Assembly (NCBI GenBank): GCA_965220045.1
Contig: OZ244803.1
Coordinates: forward strand, 124,001 to 188,000
Direction: 5' to 3'
DNA: 64,000 nucleotides
DNA from: VXOZ01 sp965220045
GTDB lineage: Bacteria; Chloroflexota; UBA11872; VXOZ01
Position numbers and translations under genes: made by a program
Part shown: in pieces, positions 25,501 to 34,665 of the stretch
How the letters are laid out: the number at the start of each line of letters is the position of its first letter
How positions within the stretch are numbered: the stretch's first letter is position 1
The notes under the pieces: model-generated
Told to the model about the DNA's origin: nothing
Database searches by the model: none
What the model saw: only the letters and a program-made list of their open reading frames with translations

Positions 25501-26277
25501 ATGGCTCTCATAATTGCCTGTGCCAACCAAAAGGGTGGTGTCGGCAAGACAACGACAACTGCCAATTTGGGCGCAACGCTTGCGCGAATGGGTAAGCGCA
25601 TACTGGCAGTAGACATGGATGCACAGGCCAACCTGACCGCGCATTTCGGCCTGGAGCGAGAGTTAGAGACCTCGGTAGCAAACGCGTTGCGCGATCGCGA
25701 CGGAGAGTTGCCCATCTACCGTATCGAAGATGATGCCGGTACGGCGATTGACATCGTTCCCGCGTCGTTGGAGCTCGCAAGTGTCGAGTTTCAACTGGCA
25801 GCGGTCATAGGTCGTGAGTTACGGTTGCGGGAACGCCTGGAACGGTTTCGAGACAACTATGATTTCATCCTTATTGACACGCCTCCGTCACTCGGTCTGC
25901 TCACGGTGAATGCCCTGGTGGCGGCCGACTGTGTCATCATTCCCACGGAAGCGCGGTTTTTCTCCCTGCAGGGCCTGTACATGCTGCAAGAGACTATTGC
26001 GGAGGCGGCGTCACTCAACCCGAAGATCGAGATTCTGGGCGTTCTGCTCAGCAAGTACGACCGCCGCTTGCGCGAGGAAAAAGCGGTTTGGCAATACCTT
26101 CACGAACGCTGGGGCGACCGGGTCTTTGCCACTGAAATCGGGACGAACAGCAAGATCCTGGAAGCTGCGTCGGCGGGTGTCCCAGTGAACGCGTATGTTG
26201 GCGCAAAGAAAGCAAGAGATGCGTATCAGTTGCTAGCCAGAGAGGTGTTAGACCGTGTCGAAGCGGCCCGGCTTTGA
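25501..26277 (+). CDS. parA: ParA/Soj-family ATPase
   Basis: 258 residues from the ATG beginning MALIIACANQKGGVGKTTTT; an earlier in-frame start would add 48 residues upstream of the usual start. The deviant Walker A KGGVGKTTT, the switch DMDAQANLT and Walker B FILIDTPPSLG are all intact. It is chromosomal Soj-like rather than MinD-like, with no C-terminal amphipathic helix obvious. No parB or parS is in the window. It overlaps the following ftsZ by 23 bp, so its likely job is linked to division or to placing the ring. Confidence 0.9.
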   Translation: MALIIACANQKGGVGKTTTTANLGATLARMGKRILAVDMDAQANLTAHFGLERELETSVANALRDRDGELPIYRIEDDAGTAIDIVPASLELASVEFQLAAVIGRELRLRERLERFRDNYDFILIDTPPSLGLLTVNALVAADCVIIPTEARFFSLQGLYMLQETIAEAASLNPKIEILGVLLSKYDRRLREEKAVWQYLHERWGDRVFATEIGTNSKILEAASAGVPVNAYVGAKKARDAYQLLAREVLDRVEAARL

Positions 26278-27436
26278 TCCCGAACGGTTAGAAAACGTCA
26301 AGGATACCAACCGTCCCCGCCCGGTGGTTCCCGATATCGTCACACCCGGCTCGCACGCCCGCGAGGCGCGCGGGACCATTCAGATTCGCATCGTCGGCGT
26401 TGGCGGCTGCGGCAGCAACGCGGTAAACCGCATGATAGACGCCGGTGTGGTCGGCGCTTCCTATGCGGTCATCAACACCGATGCGCAGGCGCTCCAAGTC
26501 TCACGCGCAGAGGAGAAGCTTGCGATTGGAGACCGCGTCACCCGGCTGCGCGGCACCGGCGGACAGCCGGAGCTCGGTCAGCGGGCGGCAGAAGAGAGCA
26601 TTCAAGATATCGAACAACTCGTCAATGACGGGGACATGGTATTCGTAACGGCTGGCATGGGAGGCGGCACCGGCACGGGCGCGGCGCCCATCGTGGCTGA
26701 ACTCGCCAGGCGTCACGGCGCCCTTACGGTGGGCGTGGTTACGCTCCCCTTCATGTTCGAGGGTCGTCCCAGACAGCGCAACGCCGCCGCCGGACTCCAG
26801 GCGCTGCAGCAACACGTGGATACGCTCATCGTCATTCACAACGACCGCCTGCTCGCCGCGGTGCCGGCTTCGGCGCCGATGACCGAGGCCTTTGCCCTGG
26901 CGGACGAGATGCTCGTCAATGGGGTGAGGTCCATTACTGAACTCGTGACCACGACGGGGATCATCAACGTCGACTTCGCCGACGTGCGCTCGGTGATGCA
27001 AAATGCGGGCACGGCCATGATGGGAGTTGGTATCGGTTCCGGCGAAAACCGGATGGTGAGCGCAGTGGAAGAAGCGATGAAAGACCCGCTCTCGGACAAG
27101 CCTGTGAAAGGCGCCCGCGGCGTCCTTCTGAATTTCCGCGGCGGCCCCGATATGAGCATTCAAGAAATCAGCGCCGCCGCTGAGATGGTCAGCACGACCG
27201 TAGACCGCGAAGCAAACATCATCTTTGGCGCATCGATCGACCCGGCAATTCAGGAAGAAGTGCAAGTCACGCTGATTGCCACCGGCCTCCCCGGCGAGCA
27301 ACAGCAGCGCGGCGGCAGGCAGCGTACGTCACCGGACGATGAATCCGTGAGCGAGCCGCAACCGGATGACGCGGAGACTGAAGTCGACGACCTGGACCTG
27401 CCGGCGTTTCTGCGCCGCCGCCGGCGCAACCGGTAG
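26255..27436 (+). CDS. ftsZ: Cell division GTPase FtsZ
   Basis: 393 residues from a GTG preceded by GAGAGGTG, inside the end of parA. The GTP site shows GVGGCGSNAVNRM near residue 49 and the tubulin signature GMGGGTGTGAAP near 133; the T7 loop has NVDFADVRSVM. The C-terminal linker is short and the tail ends DLDLPAFLRRRRRNR, a clear FtsZ C-terminal peptide followed by a basic run. It polymerises into the division ring. Ends in TAG, which shows that TAG is an ordinary stop in this organism. Confidence 0.97.
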   Translation: MSKRPGFDPERLENVKDTNRPRPVVPDIVTPGSHAREARGTIQIRIVGVGGCGSNAVNRMIDAGVVGASYAVINTDAQALQVSRAEEKLAIGDRVTRLRGTGGQPELGQRAAEESIQDIEQLVNDGDMVFVTAGMGGGTGTGAAPIVAELARRHGALTVGVVTLPFMFEGRPRQRNAAAGLQALQQHVDTLIVIHNDRLLAAVPASAPMTEAFALADEMLVNGVRSITELVTTTGIINVDFADVRSVMQNAGTAMMGVGIGSGENRMVSAVEEAMKDPLSDKPVKGARGVLLNFRGGPDMSIQEISAAAEMVSTTVDREANIIFGASIDPAIQEEVQVTLIATGLPGEQQQRGGRQRTSPDDESVSEPQPDDAETEVDDLDLPAFLRRRRRNR

Positions 27437-27697
27437 CTTCTAGCCCACGCCGCGTTTGCTTCTCTTCTTGCGTAATCCTCTCCGCAGCGCGTGTCTCACA
27501 GACACTTAGCCCCGCCGTGACCCTTCGCGACCCGCACCGGACTTTTCAGATTGTCCCAATTCGCCGAGCTTATCCCTACTCCCCAAGCGCGCAGACTGGG
27601 GTGAGCAGGCTCCTTGCGCGTCCGAACTGAGCCCCCACGCTTAGCAGGTTTCGCATAGTCTGCCCCGTGGGTGGTCGATTCCTCGGTCAGCCACTTG

Positions 27698-28501
27698 CTA
27701 GGCGCGAGGTTTGGTTGCCCGGATGGAGTACATCTGTGGGACTGAGTCGTTGTTCTCCGGGAACCGCCACCAGCCGTCTTCGCCCTGCACCATGGTGGGC
27801 AGCGCCTGATAGTAGCAGTAGGGGAATTCATGGAGAAACTCGATCTTAAGTCCGGCCTCAACTAAGGTCGTGACGATCTCCCCGAGGCTGTGCTGCCACT
27901 CATACTTGGGACTCGCGATTGTGCCTTGACCGGCGTAGGACGGTTCGTCGCCACCAAGGTACAGCTCTTTGCGAAAGTAGCTGTAGCAGGGCCGGGCCTC
28001 ACCGCTTGCGGAAGATTCGAGCGTTTGCAGGACGGGATGGAATTCCACAATGTAGAATGTGCCGCCCGGTTTGAGGAAACGGAATGCCACCTCGGCCCAG
28101 CGATCGAGGTCCGGTAACCAGCACAAAACGCCATACGACGTGAAGACAATGTCGAATTCTTCAGCGAGCACGTCCGGCAGATCGTACACGTTGGAGCAGA
28201 TGAAGCGCGCGTCCGTGCCGACTTCAGCATTCAACGCGCGTGCAAGTTCTATCGCGTCGTCAGAGAAATCCACGCCGGTCGCCTGTGCGCCCAGCCGCGC
28301 CCATGACATGGTGTCCAAGCCAAAATGGCATTGCAGGTGAAGCAAACTCTTGCCGGCAACGCCGCCGACCTCTGCGCGCTCAATGTCTTTGAGCGTATTG
28401 CCGCCGGCTTTGAAGCCGGCCACATCGTAGAATTCGGAAGCGGCGTGTACGGCGGTTCTTTCATTCCAGTTGATGCGGTTCGTTTCGATTCGTTTATCCA
28501 T
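27698..28501 (-). CDS. Class I SAM-dependent methyltransferase
   Basis: 267 residues. Motif I reads LLHLQCHFGLDTMSWARLG, a non-classic SAM loop seen in a common bacterial group; GVDFSDDAIELAR is motif II and FDIVFTSYGVLCWLPDL is motif III/IV. The C-terminal half is rich in Trp and Tyr. The substrate is unknown. Single gene. Confidence 0.88.
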   Translation of the reverse strand: MDKRIETNRINWNERTAVHAASEFYDVAGFKAGGNTLKDIERAEVGGVAGKSLLHLQCHFGLDTMSWARLGAQATGVDFSDDAIELARALNAEVGTDARFICSNVYDLPDVLAEEFDIVFTSYGVLCWLPDLDRWAEVAFRFLKPGGTFYIVEFHPVLQTLESSASGEARPCYSYFRKELYLGGDEPSYAGQGTIASPKYEWQHSLGEIVTTLVEAGLKIEFLHEFPYCYYQALPTMVQGEDGWWRFPENNDSVPQMYSIRATKPRA

Positions 28502-28671
28502 CGGACTGCTTCCTTAAGGGTTTGATTCCCGCTAATGCGGGAATTGGAAGTGTTAAGCAATTCGTTGACGTAACCGCCCCCCACCGGGGAGAGTTGACGT
28601 TTATGTCATTCCTGTAAGTGTTAAGTTATTCGTTGACAGAATCTTCTCCTCAAGTGGCAGCGTTGAGAGTT

Positions 28672-28792
28672 CATGTCATTCCGAGCGAAGCGTCGAACCC
28701 TGTTCGCGGAATCTAGGATTCACATTGAACAAGCTTGTTAGGCTCAGCTCTTTAGATTCCTCTCTGCGCTGCGCTCCGTTCGGAATGACATG
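28672..28792. repeat. 121-bp imperfect inverted repeat
   Basis: Arms begin CATGTCATTCCGAGCGAAGC and end with the inverted CGGAATGACATG; the inner parts also pair around GAATCTA/TAGATTC. Two short direct copies of GTGTTAAG...ATTCGTTGAC (28549 and 28618) lie just to the left. A MITE-like or REP-like element; no coding content in 28502-28934. Confidence 0.7.
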
Positions 28793-28934
28793 GAATGGTC
28801 ATACGGTGCCAGATCCACCACACTCTCTTCCAAGTCTGTTAACGAATTGTCTGACATTTACAGTAATGACGAAACAGGGTGCGAGAGTGACGAATTCTTG
28901 TACGGGAACATTGGTTGAAGAGGGGCGTAGGATG

Positions 28935-29900
28935 CTATGTCACGATGTTCTGCGGACGACCCTCGATGAAGGCGATTGCGTTTGAGACCGCACCCTCGTT
29001 CAGCAGTTCGATGCCTTCCGGGGTCTGGTCGGCCAGGTGCGGCGTCAAGACGACCTGGTCGCAGCCAAGGATGGGATGATCGGGCGGCAGCGGCTCCTGA
29101 TCGAACACGTCGAGACCGGCGCCCGCCAGGTGTTCCGATTGCAGCGCGGCAACCAGAGCGGCGGTATCGACCAGGTCGCCTCTACCGGCGTTGATGAGGA
29201 GCGCGCCCGGCTTCATCAAACCGAGTTCGCGCGCACCAATGAGGTGGTGACTCTCATCACTGAGCCGCACGTGCAGGCTCACGACGTCGGCTTCCCGGAG
29301 CAGCGCGTCGAGTTCAACAAACTCAACCCCGAGTTCGCGCGCCCGCTCCGGCGAGGGGTTGAACGTCCACGCCAGGCAGCGCATACCCAGCAGGTTGGCA
29401 ACCCGCGCCACCTCGCGACCCACGTTGCCGGTGCCGATGACGCCGAGCGTCTTGCCGCTGAGCATGACGTTCTGCTTGAGCGTCCAGCGTCCGGCCTTGA
29501 GTTCGTTGGTCTGGAAAGCCACGCGCTTGGCGGCAGCGAACATGAGCGCGATGATGTGCTCGGCGACCACGGGGGCCGTCCGCCCCGGCTGGTTGGCCAC
29601 AGCCACGCCGCACTCCCTTGCAGCCTCGATGTCTATCGAGTCGACGCCTATCGAGCACGTGGCAATGAGACGCAGGTCCGGCAATGCCTGGAGCTCAGGG
29701 GCAAACCACTTGATCGCCCCGCGCGTGTTGAGAATCACGTGGGCGCCTTCAACGCGCTTCAGTTGCTCTTCCATGCTCTGCGGCCGGTCGAGATAGAGAT
29801 CGACGTCGCCGTAGGGCTTGAGACGGTCAAGGTGCGGCGAACCCTGTATCTGCGGTGGAAAATCGCCGGGAACGACGAATTTGAGACGTTCTTGTGCCAT
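28935..29900 (-). CDS. D-2-hydroxyacid dehydrogenase (phosphoglycerate dehydrogenase family)
   Basis: 321 residues from the ATG beginning MAQERLKFVVPG, chosen for GAGGA 8 bp upstream; the frame is open further to 29981. The NAD-binding motif is TLGVIGTGNVGREVA, and the catalytic triad appears as NAGRGDLVD (Arg), the Glu of DVFDQEPLP and the His of LTPHLADQTPEG. It interconverts a 2-ketoacid and a D-2-hydroxyacid with NAD(P)H. The substrate is unassigned. Confidence 0.92.
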   Translation of the reverse strand: MAQERLKFVVPGDFPPQIQGSPHLDRLKPYGDVDLYLDRPQSMEEQLKRVEGAHVILNTRGAIKWFAPELQALPDLRLIATCSIGVDSIDIEAARECGVAVANQPGRTAPVVAEHIIALMFAAAKRVAFQTNELKAGRWTLKQNVMLSGKTLGVIGTGNVGREVARVANLLGMRCLAWTFNPSPERARELGVEFVELDALLREADVVSLHVRLSDESHHLIGARELGLMKPGALLINAGRGDLVDTAALVAALQSEHLAGAGLDVFDQEPLPPDHPILGCDQVVLTPHLADQTPEGIELLNEGAVSNAIAFIEGRPQNIVT

Positions 29901-30395
29901 GGTCAAATCCTCGATGGGGGTTGTCTTTGTCGACGGGAGAACTCGTGCAAGCGCGAAGAGCGCCAAGCGAGACGCAACCAATCGTCAGTCGCGTTTGCGG
30001 GTTCTGTAGAATGCTGCCTGACGCCTTGCGAACTAGAGACTGAGCGCTGGGACATGGCCAGACAGGGACAATCTCCGCTGCACTCCGGCAGGCGCGGCAG
30101 TCCTCGCCTATCTTACTGTTTGCGCCATACGTCGTCGAGTCCGGGTCCCGTCTGGGGACTCGTAGTGGGAGGACACAGAATCACAGCGCAAACCAATCCA
30201 GTTTCGTTCGACGGAGCGCGTGAGAGGCGTGCATCAGAGCGACCGGACGCACATGTGTATAATCACAGCTACAGGGGGTAGTCTGACGGGGACCGGCCGC
30301 CAGATTAGCTAGTGTTCTTCCCGTCATGGATTGCCCGTATCAAGTACGGGGCGGCGAACCACCTACTTCACGTACACAAAGAGGTATTGAAACGC
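29901..30395. other. Divergent intergenic region
   Basis: A perfect TATAAT at 30258-30263 could be the -10 of the IMP cyclohydrolase gene, but no good -35 lies 17 bp upstream. No gene seen. Confidence 0.45.
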
Positions 30396-30968
30396 ATGCG
30401 CGCCATTTTTAGCGTATTCGATAAGACCGGTATCGTAGAATTCGGGCAGGGCCTGGCCAGGCTCGGCTGGGAGATCGTCTCCACCGGCGGCACGCAGGCA
30501 GCCCTGGTAGCGGCAGGAGTCCCCGTCACCGGCATCAGCGACGTGACCGGCTTTCCGGAAATCCTGGACGGCCGCGTGAAAACGCTTCACCCCGTGGTGC
30601 ACGCCGGCATACTCGCCAGACAGGACGACCCGGAACATATGCAGACGTTGCGGGACCACGCCATTGCGCCGGTGCAGATAGTCGCCTCGAATCTGTATCC
30701 CTTCGTCGAAACCTTGCAAAGTGGAGCCGGGCACGACGAGATCGTGGAAAACATCGACATCGGCGGCCCGACGCTCATTCGCGCTGCGGCCAAGAACGTG
30801 GATTCCGTGCTCGTGGTGGTAGACCCGGCCGACTATGCTCAGGTGCTCAGCGCACTCAACGGCGGTGAGGTTGACGCCGCCCTGCGCACCCGCCTCGCCT
30901 CCAAGGCCTTTCAGCACGTCGCCGACTACGACACGCACATCGCGGGGTACTTCAAGGAAGTCACGTAG
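30396..30968 (+). CDS. Stand-alone IMP cyclohydrolase domain (N-terminal half of PurH)
   Basis: 190 residues from the ATG with AAAGAGGT ~10 bp upstream. All IMP-cyclohydrolase motifs are present: STGGTQ, TGFPEILDGRVKTLHP, NLYPF, NIDIGGPTLIRAAAKN. Normal PurH continues for another ~320 residues with the AICAR transformylase domain, but here the protein stops with TAG right after the MGS-like domain and no transformylase gene follows. The next gene is a nucleotidyltransferase. It should close FAICAR to IMP; the transformylase must be encoded elsewhere. Confidence 0.92.
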   Translation: MRAIFSVFDKTGIVEFGQGLARLGWEIVSTGGTQAALVAAGVPVTGISDVTGFPEILDGRVKTLHPVVHAGILARQDDPEHMQTLRDHAIAPVQIVASNLYPFVETLQSGAGHDEIVENIDIGGPTLIRAAAKNVDSVLVVVDPADYAQVLSALNGGEVDAALRTRLASKAFQHVADYDTHIAGYFKEVT

Positions 30969-31051
30969 CGCCTGCCGTGCCCCAGACCGAGAAGACGGTG
31001 TAGAAGGAGCGATTGGAGTGAATCTGCTGCTTGTGACAACGGGAGAGTGCC

Positions 31052-31363
31052 GTGCCGCATCCGGTCTTTAGCGATCAGGCTGCCGAGTTGGAGCGGCTCT
31101 GCCGCCAATACTGTGTCCGGCGCCTTGACCTGTTCAGCTCAGCCGCCACCGGCCGGGACTTGACACTGTCAAGCGACCTCGACTTTGTGGTGGATTTCGA
31201 ACCGCTGCCACCCGGCGCTTATGCCAACACGTACTTTGGTTTGCTGGAAGCTCTGGAGCAACTCTTCGACAAGCCGGTGGACTTGGTAGTCGAGTCGGCC
31301 ATCAAGAACCCGTACTTCAAGGAAGCGGTCGAGGCCACAAGGACAACGGTCTATGAGACTTGA
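31052..31363 (+). CDS. MNT-type nucleotidyltransferase antitoxin
   Basis: 103 residues from a GTG with GGGAG 6 bp upstream. The polymerase-beta-fold motif is present as FSSAATGRDLTLSSDLDF: the DxD is intact (D42, D44), while the Gly of the usual GS pair is Ser. In MNT/HEPN systems this protein AMPylates a Tyr of the HEPN toxin. It overlaps the downstream HEPN remnant by 11 bp, the usual arrangement. Confidence 0.85.
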   Translation: MPHPVFSDQAAELERLCRQYCVRRLDLFSSAATGRDLTLSSDLDFVVDFEPLPPGAYANTYFGLLEALEQLFDKPVDLVVESAIKNPYFKEAVEATRTTVYET

Positions 31364-31709
31364 GGCCAAGAAGTACCTATTTGACATCCAAAGCGCAGCA
31401 GCTCCGCTTAGAGAATTCACGCATTGCAAGGTCTTCGCCGATTACGAGCGTGGCGCCATGCTGCGCGCCGCGGTAGAGTGGCAATTCGAAGTCATCGGAG
31501 AGGCAATGAACCGGCTGGTCAAAGTCGATGCGTTGGTGGCAGACCACATCAGCGATTGCCAACGCATCATCGCTTTCCACAACATATTGATCCACTAGAA
31601 CACCGACGTGGACGACCGATTGGTGTGGGACGTTGTTGAGGCGAAACTCCCAACTCTCGCCCGAGAAGTCGTCGCCATCTTAGATGATAATTGTGTTTAT
31701 TCTGATTAA
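31353..31709 (+). pseudogene. HEPN-domain toxin, inactivated
   Basis: 81 codons then TAG (31596-31598), followed in frame by 36 more codons (NTDVDDRLVWDVVEAKL...) to TAA at 31707-31709 that are plainly the rest of the family domain. The RNase motif RxxxxHxY is broken at three points: Arg is His (H76, in AFHNILIH), the x position is the TAG, and the Tyr is Asn. The toxin is thus dead by sequence, while the partner nucleotidyltransferase is open. Confidence 0.8.
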
Positions 31710-31736
31710 GAGGGTTACCGGTTCAGAATTCACGCT

Positions 31737-32732
31737 TCATGTAGATGAATAGCACGGATTGTCCTCTTCGCGTCCCAGCCAGAAGACATTTTCGCCGGTT
31801 TGCACGGACTGATGCGTGCGCGTGTACATGATCTTGCAGTTTTGAGGCACGGTGATCTCGCCGCACACGTTGCCCCGGAGATCGCGCACACGGGCGAGAG
31901 CTTCACCGCTTTGTACCCGCTGTCCCAGACTTACAAGAATATCCAGAAAGCCGCCGCACGGCGCGGTCAGGTACTCTTGCGTCCACACTTTCGGCGGCAT
32001 TGTGACTTCCAGCGGCGGGTCCAGCATGCCGAGGTGGCGCAAACACCGGATGATTCCCGCCTTGTAAAGGTCGATCTGCTCTCGCGTGGCCGTGCCGCGG
32101 CCGCCCACCTCGCAGCCGACGGTCGGAATGCCTTCTTGATTGGCCCACGTGGAGAGCGTGCCGGGGGACCAACGCATCATCCAGTAGTGCTCCAGCCCAA
32201 AGGCAGCGGCTGCCAGGGCCGAGCGGCGTGCGCACTCGTTGTGCGCCTCCCGGAAGCCGCTCAGCGGCACCAGATCGCCTTCGCGGCCGGCGCTGTGGAG
32301 GTCAATCACCAAATCCGCGTCACCAATAGCCGATGTGACGAGGCAGTTGGCAATGCGCTCAGTCGCTGAGCCGCCGCGCTTGCCGGGGAAGATGCGATTC
32401 AAGTCAAGATCATCTTCCGGCGCCGTGCGCTGACCGGCGGCAAAGGCGAGCGGATTGGCGCTCGGCACCAGCGTTACGGTACCGCGTAACTCGCTAGGCA
32501 CAAGCTCTTGCGCCAGTTCGACCAGCGCATGCGGTCCCACCAACTCGTCACCATGCACGCCCGCGACGACTACGACTCTTGGCTTCGGTGCTTGTCCATA
32601 AATGCGGGTGACAGGAATCTCTACTCTTGAACCGGCGATTGGCGGGAAGCCAACAGCCGTCTGCCGTACGCTCGCTTGCTGGAATCGGTCAATGTCACTT
32701 GTAGTGCTGTTCATTTTCGTCGGTAGCTGCAC
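31737..32732 (-). CDS. Succinylglutamate desuccinylase/aspartoacylase-family deacylase
   Basis: 331 residues; a start six codons in (32714) is also possible. The M14-like zinc site is seen as GVHGDELVGP (His, Glu) and DLHSAGR (His); the substrate motif DLNRIFPGKRGG is intact. The C-terminal ~90 residues form a beta-rich domain typical of the AstE/AspA-like subgroup. It hydrolyses an N-acyl amino acid or similar amide. It heads a run of minus-strand hydrolases and deacetylases up to 37126, with repeats between them. Confidence 0.87.
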   Translation of the reverse strand: MQLPTKMNSTTSDIDRFQQASVRQTAVGFPPIAGSRVEIPVTRIYGQAPKPRVVVVAGVHGDELVGPHALVELAQELVPSELRGTVTLVPSANPLAFAAGQRTAPEDDLDLNRIFPGKRGGSATERIANCLVTSAIGDADLVIDLHSAGREGDLVPLSGFREAHNECARRSALAAAAFGLEHYWMMRWSPGTLSTWANQEGIPTVGCEVGGRGTATREQIDLYKAGIIRCLRHLGMLDPPLEVTMPPKVWTQEYLTAPCGGFLDILVSLGQRVQSGEALARVRDLRGNVCGEITVPQNCKIMYTRTHQSVQTGENVFWLGREEDNPCYSST

Positions 32733-32837
32733 GCCATCCGATGACCTTTGCGAAGTTCCGCCCTACCCGATCTGCGCAACCTGGAGCGGGGGATGAAGAG
32801 ACTTCGCCGCACAGCCCCTGCTATTTACCAACGCTTG

Positions 32838-33062
32838 CTGGATTCCGGCCCCGTATCGCGGTACGGGGCAGGCTTTTCGCCGGAATGACGGTTTGGGAGG
32901 CTCTATTCTTCAATTCGCCAAGATTGGGAGGCAAACATCCCGGTTGTGAAGCATTCCTTGTAGCGCGGGGGCTTGTCCCCCGCTCCGCACACCCTAAACC
33001 TCGGACGATGAAGATGGATTCCGCGCCCCGGCACGGGGCGAGCTTTCGCGGGAATGACGGAC
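32838..33062. repeat. Cluster of repeats: R2 copies 2 and 3 flanking R3 copy 2
   Basis: R2 copies at 32838-32891 and 33008-33062 share the inverted ends GATTCC...GGAATGACGG; between them lies R3 (32959-32985, GCGGGGGCTTGTCCCCCGC). The whole gap 32733-33274 is non-coding. Confidence 0.75.
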
Positions 33063-33274
33063 AATTTGCCCCTCACGTAACCCTGTTCCATTCGCGCATT
33101 TGCCTGCCTTGTTGAACATACAAATGACGGACTTCTGCTCAGCCACAAGGGCCTACTGGTCGACCTAGGCAGCCTTGGCCTCGACACTATCAGATGACTT
33201 CGAGCAGGGGGACAATCACATAGTCTGGTTGACGCATTGCAATCCCGTTGCACAATTGCCTCGTGGCTTGTGCT

Positions 33275-34597
33275 CTATGCCTTCTCTATGCCGCACCAGC
33301 CGGCAAGCTGCAGAGCGCAGATCTCAATGGCGCGGTAGAAGTCTGATAGGGACACGTACTCATCTGGACTGTGCGCCTGGGCGATGCCGCCGGGCCCAAA
33401 GAGACAGCCGGGCATGTCGGCTTGGGCGTACCATGCCAGGTCGCTGGCAGCGGAGAACCCCTTGATATCCGGCTGCAAACCGGCCCGCGCTACATTCTGT
33501 GTCAGCAGTTCGATAAAAGGATGATCGGGGGCAGTCTCGAACGCCGGAAACGTCACTTGCCGCAGCCCCCACGTGAGTTTGGGCGGATGCTCCCGCAACC
33601 ACTCGTCAGTCTGGCAGAAGGCATGCACAAACGCCTCAAACTCTGCCTTCACCTGCTCGCACGGCTCGTCGGGGTAGTACCAGATGTTGTACTCGATGGC
33701 GCTGTAATTCGCCATGGTGCCGGGATTGTTGACCACGTTAAGTTGTCCGTCGGTGCCGCCCCCGGGGCCGCCGATGAAGATTGCTGGCAGTATAGAGTTA
33801 TACCCCGGCGGAAACAGAGGATGCGACTTGCGGTTCACCCACTGGCGCTCCAGGTCCTGGATGGCCGTGACAAGCTTGACGCCTTTCTCCACGGCGTTCA
33901 CACCGGGGCCGTTCTCGCCGGGCGCCAGGTTGCGCCAGCGGCTGCCGGCATGGGCCTCCCGTCCCTCGATCTCGATGCGCAGGTGCTCCAGTCCGCCCTC
34001 GGTGGGGATAACGATCAGATCGGTCGGCTCGGCGTCGAGCACGGCGTCGGCGGGCGGAAACCTCTCGATGCACTCGCGCGTGCCCAGACCCACGAGTTCC
34101 TCGTCGCTCACCACGTGGAACCACACGTCACCCGCCGGACGGTAGCCGGCGGCGAGTACGCTCTTTGCGGCGTAAAGCATGCTCACAAGACCCGCCTTCA
34201 TGTCGGCGGTGCCGCGCCCGTACATCTTGCCGTCTTCAATCTCCCCCGCCCAGGGATCGCGGGTCCATGCCGAGGTATCCCCCACCGGCACCACGTCTAT
34301 GTGACCGTTGAAGGTGAGCGATCTGCCGTCGCCGCTGCCGGCGAGCCGCGCCGCCAGGGTGGGATAGCCGTTTTGCGTTTCCCACGTGTGGATCTCACAC
34401 CCGAGCCCCTGCAAGAAGCCCGCCACCAAGTCGCGGCACTTGCGCGTCTCAGCGACGAATTCCGACGTCACGGGGCTCCGCACGGCGGTCTCGCACGCGA
34501 CGAGTTGCCGCAGCAGGTCTGTGGCTTCGTCCTGTAAGGCTGCCGCGCAAGGATTGATGTTCTCTGTGTCAACGGTGGGCGGGTCTTGTGATGACAT
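33275..34597 (-). CDS. M20-family metallopeptidase (ArgE/DapE/acetylornithine deacetylase-like)
   Basis: 440 residues. The di-metal site is complete: FNGHIDVVPVGD (His, Asp), YGRGTADMKAGL (Asp), VSDEELVGLG (Glu pair), LDAEPTD and, near the end, GIAQAHSPDEYVS (His). The dimerisation domain contains GREAHAGSRW. It cleaves an N-acyl or dipeptide amide bond; the exact substrate is unknown. Same strand as the two neighbouring catabolic genes. Confidence 0.93.
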   Translation of the reverse strand: MSSQDPPTVDTENINPCAAALQDEATDLLRQLVACETAVRSPVTSEFVAETRKCRDLVAGFLQGLGCEIHTWETQNGYPTLAARLAGSGDGRSLTFNGHIDVVPVGDTSAWTRDPWAGEIEDGKMYGRGTADMKAGLVSMLYAAKSVLAAGYRPAGDVWFHVVSDEELVGLGTRECIERFPPADAVLDAEPTDLIVIPTEGGLEHLRIEIEGREAHAGSRWRNLAPGENGPGVNAVEKGVKLVTAIQDLERQWVNRKSHPLFPPGYNSILPAIFIGGPGGGTDGQLNVVNNPGTMANYSAIEYNIWYYPDEPCEQVKAEFEAFVHAFCQTDEWLREHPPKLTWGLRQVTFPAFETAPDHPFIELLTQNVARAGLQPDIKGFSAASDLAWYAQADMPGCLFGPGGIAQAHSPDEYVSLSDFYRAIEICALQLAGWCGIEKA

Positions 34598-34665
34598 GGC
34601 GGGCTAACCCCGATGCTTGATCCCAAATGCGTTTGTACAACGTGACGAGGTATTACCGTCAACCG

